Below are positions 49,701 through 59,200 of a stretch of 64,000 bases of DNA, one piece after another. This DNA is from Amaurobius ferox (taxonomy: Eukaryota; Arthropoda; Arachnida; Araneae; Amaurobiidae): assembly GCA_951213105.1 (NCBI GenBank), contig OX578155.1, positions 29,528,857 to 29,592,856 on the forward strand. Direction: 5' to 3'. The first letter of the stretch is position 1. Every line of letters starts with the position of its first letter. The notes below the pieces were generated by a model. It was not told the origin of the DNA, did no database searches, and saw nothing but the letters and a program-made list of their open reading frames with translations. The translations under genes and the position numbers were made by a program.

Positions 49701-52700
49701 TCCTTTATAGAGTATAGTGACAAATCCAGATTCAATTTTTGCTTAATTAGTTGGTGTAATATAGTCTAATGCTGTCACACGTTCAGTAAATTGGTGTTCA
49801 CTACAGTAATTATGCTTAACATGAAGTATATTTTCAGAAATTGGGTAGAAAGAATGAAGTTTTTGAGTACCCATGATTGCCTTAAAGTCATTCAACTGTG
49901 GCGACAGTATTTCTTTAACTTCTTCATACTCATCAACTGTGCTGTACTCAAAAACTTCATTCTTTTTACCCAATTTCTGAAAATTGGCTTCTTGTTAAGC
50001 ATTATTACTGTAATGAACACCGGTTTACTGAACGTGTGACAGCATTCGACTATATTACACCAACTAATTTAGTAAAAATTGAATCTGGATTTGGCACTAT
50101 ATAGTCTATAAAGGATCTTTGTGGCTTGCATGTATTCTTGAGAAGAATAATGTTACGAGCGACTATAAAGTAAGCTTCCTACATCCTAAGGGACCTTTTC
50201 TTACTTTCATCCTCGACCGAGTGACGTATTGAATGTGCCAGGTGAGACCATTTTACAAAAAGTAGAGCCTGTTACTGCAACTGGGAGAGTTTGTACTCTT
50301 GAGCAAGGAAGAAATGAAATTATCTTCACTCAGTTTGGAGAAGAACTTATTTTAAAAGTTCTTGAACGTTTTGTAATTATAATTGTAAATATAAAATTAA
50401 ATTGAGTGGCATGTGAAATATCAGGGTGGCCACTCTTCAGACACATTGAAATTCCCTGACTTTTCCAGGTGAATTGAAAAGAAATTCCAGACCAGTAATT
50501 TTAACATAAAATGCGTGCACATCCCTATTTAGTTACAAATTTGATTAAAGAATCTTAACAATTACTCCACTATTAAAAAAAAAGTTATATTAAATCAGGA
50601 GAAAAAAATACACATTTTTTGTTTTTACAAATAAATTTTGACATTTTTAATAAAAAATACATGTAAATGCAGCAAAATTGAACTACTGAAATATTTAAAA
50701 GAATTTAATGTTTTTTTTCACTGAAGAAATAAAAAGAAATAGTCTAAACTGATGTCCTTAAATATGGGCATTGCAAATTGTTCACAATGACAGACATTAA
50801 AGATATGCAAAAACTACACTGTAACAAGCCACAGCCATTGAATAATTAATGTCAAAAGAATGTCATTAAAATAGAAAAAATATTGTAAAATGTATATAAT
50901 ATTCTTGGCAACAGTTGTCCAAAATGGAGCACAAACTCTGCATTTTTGTTTTTATACGGAATCAAATGGACACATGGCAGCCTTTATTTAGAAGTTACGA
51001 GTACAGCATAATACTTGGCGAAATTTTTCGAAAATGGCATACAAACTGGGCAGTCCTGTTTTTATAAGGACAACTAGTATTAAAAAAAAAACAGAATTTT
51101 CACAAAATTCCGTGACTTTTCCCGGTTGAGTGGCCATCCTGAATATTAAGTGTGTAGTAAATTGTAAAAATTGAGAACATATGTGGGCTGAATGTATGAA
51201 AAAACTGGCTAATGAGTTATGTACTAAATGTATGTCATTTTGTGTCAAATCACTTAATGGTTTGAACCTTGATATCTAAAAAATTGATCATTTTTGGTAC
51301 AGTGATAGTACCAGTAAAGTTTAAAAACACCGTAAAATTTCATATTTTTTGCGCTTTTAGATTTTCAGTTATTTACTTTTTTTAAAAAAGCCAAATCTGG
51401 TAAAGTTTTGAAATCTTTAAACAGTGGTAGATCAAAAACTATTTGACCAAGAGAGTTCAAATTAGTGCAGTCTTTTGTTTTCGATGGACCTTAATTTGAT
51501 ATACAACATGATTATGGTATTTAACTCTTTTTTAAAATTGGAGTTTCTAAAATAATTACAAACTAAAAGAGAAATTGTTTTTAGAGAATAGCATAGTCAT
51601 ATCAAATTAAGACCCATTAAAAGAAAAAAAAAATGACACCAATTTGAGATCTCTAGGTCAAATACTTTTTTTTTTTTGCCAAATTTCGCTTTTAAGAAAG
51701 TCAATAACTGAAAACTAAGAGCCCAAAAAATCTAATATTTACAGTTTTTGTCAGCTTCACTGGCACTACTATTGTACCAAAAATTATCATTTTCCATGAT
51801 GTCAAGGTTCAGATCATTGGTTGATTTGACTCGGAATGACCCTTGGATGAATATTCAATTTGGCAATATTTTAATTTCTTAAGTTTTACACCATATGAAA
51901 TATTGTTTAAAAACAAACTAATTATTCTTTGTAATCAAAGTTAGAGGTAAGTTACGGTACAGGAAAATTAAGCGTTCTGCATTTTCAGGTTGCAGCCTAT
52001 TACCATCTTTAAGTTTAAAATCTAAGTTAAGTTTAAAATTTAAGTTATACCATCTTTAAGTTTAAAATACATAAAAACATGTAAAAGAATAATTTCTGAT
52101 TTTACAATATTTGAAATAAACATGCATGCATGACAACAAATGCAATCTCGGACCACGTTTTCATTTAATCTCCGCTTAGATAGTATTAAATGCGAGCATG
52201 GATGCACATACCACGATGCTGAAAACATGCACTTTTCCCGTTTGCTTTTAAAGCAATATGTGCATACATACAACAAAGCTAGCAAGATATATAAAATAAA
52301 ATAAAAGTTAAAGCTAAATATAATTAAATAAGTTATATAAATTAAGCAACATGTTAACCTAACACTAACCTAACATGGGAAAATCAAGTTCAAGATACCA
52401 ACCTACAAACATGGCGGGAATGGGAAGTAATGACTGCAGTCAGTGTTGCCAGATACACGAAGCTTATGGCTTCGTCCCCTGAGGTAGAAATGAGTCCGTT
52501 CTGGAAGCTTCCAGAACTGCGTGACATCACGGCGGGGTTAGAACTTGGGAGGGTGAAGATAAACAAGAAGGGATACATGAAAATGCCTTGGGGAAAAGGG
52601 TTCGAGAACAAAGCTGAAAGAGGATTTGAGCAAGGGGGAGCGTTAATGGTTATTTTTACGTATGAAAAATGGTAATTTTAATGTAATATAAACTGTATTT

Positions 52701-53271
52701 ATAACGTATGATAAACGGTATTTATAATGTATTTTAAACGGTAATACATAAAAATGCCTTTGGGAAAAGGGTTCGATAACAAAGCTGAAAGAGGATTTGA
52801 GCAAGAGGGGAGTGTTAATGGTTATTTTTACGTATGATAAATTGGTATTTTTAATGTAATAAAAACGGTTATTTTAATGTAAAATAAACAGTAATACATA
52901 CGTATTTAAAACGGTATTTCTACATACGGTATGTTCATACACGGTAATTCATACGTATGATATATGGTATTTTTATATACCGTTTACTCATAACGGTATT
53001 ATAACCGATGTATTACCGTTTATCGTATAACACATACGAAAATATAACGTATAAACAGTTTATCAACGGTTATAATACCGTATGTGTGTTACCTGGGACT
53101 ATGTATGATAGATTGGTTGATCATGATTGACATGTTACCCACACCTGCTATAGATGACTAGGTTTACAACTGGTTCTTATGTAATAGTTTTTAAACTTAT
53201 TTTGAAAAATCAAGCAGAAATACTTAAATTAGATACATTTCATTGTGGTGTTATTAAAAGTTTTAAAAGTT

Positions 53272-53318
<47 letters not shown>

Positions 53319-53805
53319 GAAATTGTATATGAAGATTTGTGTATAACAACAGGTTGTAAAACGATAAGTAATTTACTGCAATTTGCTGCTACTTTCTATT
53401 TCATCTCCAATATAATTATACAGTAAGGTAACTATTAATATGAACAAATTATAAAAATTTCATTATGTAATATATTTATATACTTTATAAATCGAAATTT
53501 GTATTTCATTTCCGGATGAAGAAATGAAATACAGCTAAATTGATCCAAATTGATCACTATGATTTTTCATGATGATTTTTCTCTATTTATCACTTCTGAA
53601 CCTAGTCAGTACTATTACATTTCTTCTTCTTCTTCTTCTCTATTTATCACTTCTGAACCTAGTCAGTACTATTACATTTCTTCTTCTTCTTCTTCTTCTC
53701 TATTTATCACTTCTGAACCTAGTCAGTGCTATTACATTTCTTCTTCTTCTTCTTATTATTATTATTATTGTTGTTGTTGTTGTTATTATTGTATTATTAT
53801 TATTA

Positions 53806-53855
<50 letters not shown>

Positions 53856-56201
53856 TCTTTTTCTGCACTTACATTTTTGCATGGTATGTAAAACAAACAT
53901 TTTAGATGAATATTTTAACATTCACTTGTGATTTTAAAGGAGATGCTAAAGCTTGAAAACCTACCATTCCAAGACATTTTAGAAGAACTTCTGTCCAATT
54001 CGACTTTGTCCGAAGATGGAAATGCCACTTTGCTGGCTTTGCTACAAACCACGAATGAATTGCTCAAGAATCTTTTAACAAATTCCAGCACGTGGCTGGA
54101 AAAAATCAATCAGGTGGTTGAGGAAGTTAGAGACTACCTGCAGGTAAAATTTTATTATTTTAAATTATTTTTTAACTATACTTATTAGAATTAGGATTAC
54201 CACAGATTAAGATTTTTTCCCATTTTCCAAAACACCCACCTGGAAAGCAATGAAAACTTACAATAAATAAAACTGCTATATGTGAGAATAAAACTTTCGA
54301 TACTTTCTTAAAGAAAGAAAGCATATAAAAATTAGGGGACTACAATTGTTTCAAGGCCTTTAGGCCAATAAACTTTTGGCTTTCTTCCTGCCAAAAAGCA
54401 GTGTTTTCTCTTAATAACCACTAAGGAAGAACTGCAATGTGGTAGGCAGACAAACAATAAAATAGGTAGATATGGAACACCCAGGATGAGAATTCTTAAT
54501 GAGGGGAGGTGAGGTGACAGACAGTGAAATCGATGCTCAATATCTGTTACTCTGTTATAAATTTTGGCTTTGGGTGTTCCATATCTATCTATACAATTGC
54601 TTGTCTACCTGCCACCTTGCAGTTCTTCCGGAGTTGTTGTTAAGGAAAGACATGTTTTTTGGCTTGAAGAAGAGGGCTATAAAACACTCTCAAAATAATT
54701 TTAGTTACGTAATTTTCATATACCTGCTTTCTCTTATAAAGAATTGAAAGTTTTAACTAAAACTTAGATTATCAGGCAACACAAATACTCAATCAAAATG
54801 CTACTGAATAGTCAGGTGAATCTTTAAAAAGTTCAAAACAAGGAATTTGGAAATTTTAGCTAGCATTTTAAACTTATTTCAATAAATCTCTAAATAAAAA
54901 TATTTTTGCTTTTACATTTTTTTAATATTTATTTTATAGTTTCCTAGAATGTATTTTACTTATTATATTTCAGTGCTTCGAAATGAATCGCTTTGTCGCT
55001 TTTGATTCGGAAAATGACATTGAGCTGCGTGGTATGGAGCTCATACAAGAAAACAAACTCTGGGCTGCGGTGGTGTTCACTAATTTAGACAAGAAAGATC
55101 AGTTGCCACATTATATACAGTACAAAATTCGGATGGCTGCCAGCAAAGTCGACAGTACCAAAAGAGTCGAGGACAGGTTTGTTTAATTTTAATCAATTAT
55201 AATATTTGTGTACACTGTATTAATGTGAAATTGCTCACCAAAGTATTTTGCTTAAAAGTTGTCCCCCCCCCCCCCCCCCCCGCTAAAGATTTTAATTTTA
55301 AAATCAGAGGTGATTTGGAGCAATTTGAGGTGGGGAGGCTGGGGAATCAAACCCCTCACCCCTAAATATTTTCAAGAAATGTTTCATATTTTATTTTCCT
55401 TGTCAAATCATATTTCCATTATTAATCCATGTTTTGTTCTCCCCCCCCCCCCCCCCCCACTCCTCCAACTTCCCCAAAGATAATTTTGACTTGACATCTC
55501 TGTTTGGAGATGATATATTGATATTAGGATTAGAGATGATATATTGATATTATTATGCATACAGGGAAATGCTACTTTCAGATATCCCAATGTTTTTTAA
55601 ACCTTTTTGATCTCAGAACCCTTTTCAAAATTCAATTTGATAGTGGAGCCTTAAAATGAGGAAAGGGCTATTGTGGTGTTTCTTATTTTATTTACTTAAT
55701 TTGTAAATATCCTAAAAAAGATTTGACATTTTTGTTACAAAATGTACTAATTTATGTTATTCTAGCATTAAAAGTAAGTCTCACTAGGATCAAATTATGC
55801 ATTCAAATTGTGACTTTTTTTTAATTTTTAAGAAAATTTCCACGAAATTATCATGTTGAAAACTTCAAGGTTCTTTGGAACATACTATGAAAAATACTGA
55901 GCTACTTGTTCTATGATGTAAATTGTATTAAATTTGTATATAATAGCAGAAATAAGCCAAACACATCCCATTTATTGATGCAACAGACCTCTTACATACT
56001 AGAAAAAATAATTTTTTATCTGCATTTAAATGGGCAACTAAAATGTAAATGAAATATCACAATTTTTTTTAATTTTTACTTTCCTTATATACATAATGTA
56101 TAAGGAAAGTATTCTGACGGGGTCGAAAATTCGAATTCGAGTTTTTGACGGGAGAGCACGTTTCAAGCATCCCTGATCACGAATCAAACATTTTTGAAGT
56201 G

Positions 56202-56234
<33 letters not shown>

Positions 56235-59200
56235 AGTGAGTCTGTGGAGACGATAATTGACGAACGAATGGACCGATTCGAACCAAATTTGGTACAAAAA
56301 TCACAATCCGTAAACACTGGAATCCTATTGTTTATGTACGCAATGGAATGTTCAGAACCCCCCCTAAATTTTCGAATGACATTTTGAAAAAATCATCAAA
56401 AAATCAAAACCGCTAATAAAGTTATGAAAATAGACTTTTCTTATGTAATTTTTCATTTGAAAACCATTGACATAAATTTTAGAACGTTAGCATGAACCGT
56501 TCTCGAGATATTGTACATTTTTCAAAAAAATTATTAAAAAGTCATATAAAATAAAAAAAAATATTTCCTATTGAGAAACATGTTCACTTTTCATATGTAA
56601 TACCATGCAATAAATTGGGTGACATCATTCTTGTGGATCTAGCACGTTCCATTCATGAAAAAAGATACTTTGAGTAATACTTTTGTATTTGAATGCCAAT
56701 AGTCATTTTTCTGCTGTAAAAATAACTTATTTCTTAGTCCATAACGCTTGGCGAGATTTTGGCAATGAATTTGGCGGAATGTCGCCAACTTGGCGACTTT
56801 TGAAATGTTGCCAAATTAACGAAAATCTCGCCAAATGGATAAAAATGATGCTAAATCAATGAAAATGATGACTAATTGTCGAAAATTCAATATCTTGGAA
56901 AGAATATTAGTATCTACTATAAGAAAAACCTATTTTTTTTACTGTAAAAGTAGTAAATTCATTACATTATATGAGGAAAGTCATGTGTTGCCCACATCAG
57001 ATTTTTTTTTATTATTATTGTTAATATTATTTGTATTCTAATACTAATTATGACATTAGTGGACTTGAACAATTTGGAATGTGAATGGAATGTGAATGTA
57101 TAAGAAAGTTGAAAACCCCACTCGGATATTTTTTGCAATATTTTGGTTTTCACCCATAATCAATAAATTAATGTTCATGTTAACTTCTTGTAGATTTCAC
57201 ACTCCAGGACCCAGAAGGAGGCCGGGCATTGACATGAAATACATCACCTATGGATTTGCTTACCTCCAGGACATGATAGAACATGCCATCATCAAAGAAC
57301 AAACTGGAAGGTCCAGCGACACTGGAGTTTACTTGCAGCAGTTTCCATATCCCTGTTACATATTTGATCAGTGAGTTTGTTAATTTCTTAACACTTAATC
57401 TACCAGCTGCAGTTTCATTGCCTACATGGAAAAGACCGGCTAACTTGAGTGCAGATTCTCGCCTAATACCGGCTCAGTTTTGCTTATCGTGTGAGATATT
57501 GTAGCAGTAAAAAATGTTTTGTATACCCTCTAATGTCACTATCGTCACTGTAATTGCTGCTATCATTGCTCAAAGAACAATTAGAACACTCTGACAAAGA
57601 ATCTAGAAAAATTTCTTTGCTTTCATTATCAGGATCATTTTCTCTGGATTTCGGATCAAGAAGACTAAAAATTATTTAAATCCACAGGGACACGCAGCCA
57701 CCACTCACATCGTCTTGCATCCACTAATGAAACTGCACATTTACGCTTTAAAAGTTACTGCTAAAAACAGCACTTTCAAAAACCTATTAATCGGCTCGTG
57801 GTTGGGAAGCATTACGTTGGCACCCAAAAACCTATAGTATTTTGTTATTTGTAAACCCATAGTCGTTAGCAGGGTTAGTGAACAAAAATTTTTAGTATTT
57901 TAGCTAAATTCTGAGAAATTATTTTAGCTTTTTCAGACATTTTAACTAAGTGCCATGCAATGATATTTTTTTTTTTTAATGTTGATATAAAATAAGTATA
58001 AAATATTCATCGAAAAATATTTTTTCTTTTTTTTCAATTTTTATTGCAATAAAAAAATTTTGCACAAAGAAATGAAAGAATCTCTGGACTTGATTTTTCT
58101 TTACCACATATATTCGTGAACAATTAAATGATTTTACCACAGAAAATACAGGCTGGTGTAAAAGTCATGCTACAGTAATAACTTTATTATTTACTTGTCT
58201 TTTTAATAGGGTTACACAATAATAAGAAATTTTATTAAATTGGGTATAAGACATTATATCACACAAATTTCCACTGATATTTTGATCTCATTAGCTCTGC
58301 TCACATGCACGTCAGTATTTTCCAGCCATAAAGCATTTGGGTGAAAAAGGAGGCATTTTACAAACTTCAGTCCCCATTCATATGTGCAATCTCCATTGCT
58401 TCTGTTTAAAGAGCTAGGATGCATTTATACAGTGGCATAGCCAGAATTTGATTTTAAGGTGGGTAGAATACAGGCAGGTTTGTCAAGGAGGCTATCACTC
58501 TAAATATTCCTCATTAAATCATAATTATCTAATTACTGCATATTTCTGTGTATAAGCTGAGGATTTTTGGACTTTTTACACTATTAAAGTAGTGTGTGGG
58601 GGGTGGGGGCTTAGTCAAACATAATTTTTTTAAAATTAGTATACAAAGAAAGAAAAATCTAAAATACAGAATAAATGACAGAAAAACTTACATTTCTATG
58701 GTTGTACATTTTTTTTTTCAATTCATCCATCCTGACTCACTCAAACAATCATTAATCAACATTCAAACATTCCACAAAAGAAAAGGCTAACATGTTTTAG
58801 GATAAAATAGAAAAAAATTCATTTTTTTTTTATTTATGTGTAGTAAAAGCAACAGCTAGTTACACAATATAGTTTATTGCAAGATGTATGTAAGTAATTT
58901 TGAATGCCTTAAACATTTTACTTTGTTATTAACATAGTCATGAAATAAAATTCTTTACTATTATTCACATCATAATCATATCATCTGTAGTTATGGGTTT
59001 TTTTGCTTTAATCTAGCTTTGATGTAGATTAAATATTATGTAAAACTAAAATCACAAAACTTGAAATATAGTTTATAGATTATTTGGTAAAAGACAATGG
59101 TTGAAAAATCCAAACTAAAGCTGGTCAAATTTTAATGTAAACATAACTTTTAAGAAATCTAGAGCATAGTATTTTAACAATAGCAAACAATTTTATTGTG

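Larger units (their letters stand above)
49120..51390. repeat. Large imperfect palindrome inside the intron-10 element
   Basis: Left arm 49120-49870; right arm 49944-50421 plus 51142-51390; spacer about 73 bp. Landmarks in both arms: GTACTCAAAAACTTCATTCT, GGAGAGTTTGTACTCTTGAG, AACATATGTGGGCTGAATG, GGTTTGAACCTTGATATC, TTTTGGTACAGTGATAGTA. A third partial copy lies at 51690-51845. Confidence 0.9.
46836..53097. mobile_element. 6.26-kb inverted-repeat DNA element with TACGTA-rich terminal arrays
   Basis: Ends CCCAGGTAGCACA and (minus) CCCAGGTAACACA. Immediately inside both ends are long arrays rich in TACGTA/ATACGT: about 46850-47590 on the left, 52640-53080 on the right. The interior holds a palindrome (49120-51390), ORF remnants and a nested hAT-like insertion (50422-51141). 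A 70-100-bp direct duplication (52572-52690 and 52746-52862, with AAAGCTGAAAGAGGATTTGA) borders the right array. Target duplication and superfamily are not resolved. Confidence 0.65.
43564..53939 (+). other. ABCA intron 10 (largest, 10.4 kb)
   Basis: Phase 0. Holds a CA tract (43649-43662), a Helentron-like element (44974-45678), a GT/G tract (45827-45857), a 43-bp duplication near 46235-46317, the 6.26-kb inverted-repeat element (46836-53097), a 42-base T run (53274-53315), and a minisatellite/TTA block (53581-53852). CAGGGTTGGCCAA at 44330 looks like a hAT end without partner. Confidence 0.85.
55177..57193 (+). other. ABCA intron 12
   Basis: 2.0 kb, phase 2. Holds two C-runs (55263-55281, 55441-55458), a hAT-like fragment (55588-55899) and a Helentron-like element (56078-57002) that ends 191 bp before exon 13. 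Confidence 0.87.

Noticed and set aside
52430..52675. 81-codon ORF with balanced composition
   Set aside because: Inside the intron-10 element and partly duplicated at 52746-52862 with a broken frame; no domain recognised.
53550..53931. ORFs of 113 and 120 codons with Ser, Leu and Ile runs
   Set aside because: Created by the TTC/TTA triplet repeats before exon 11.
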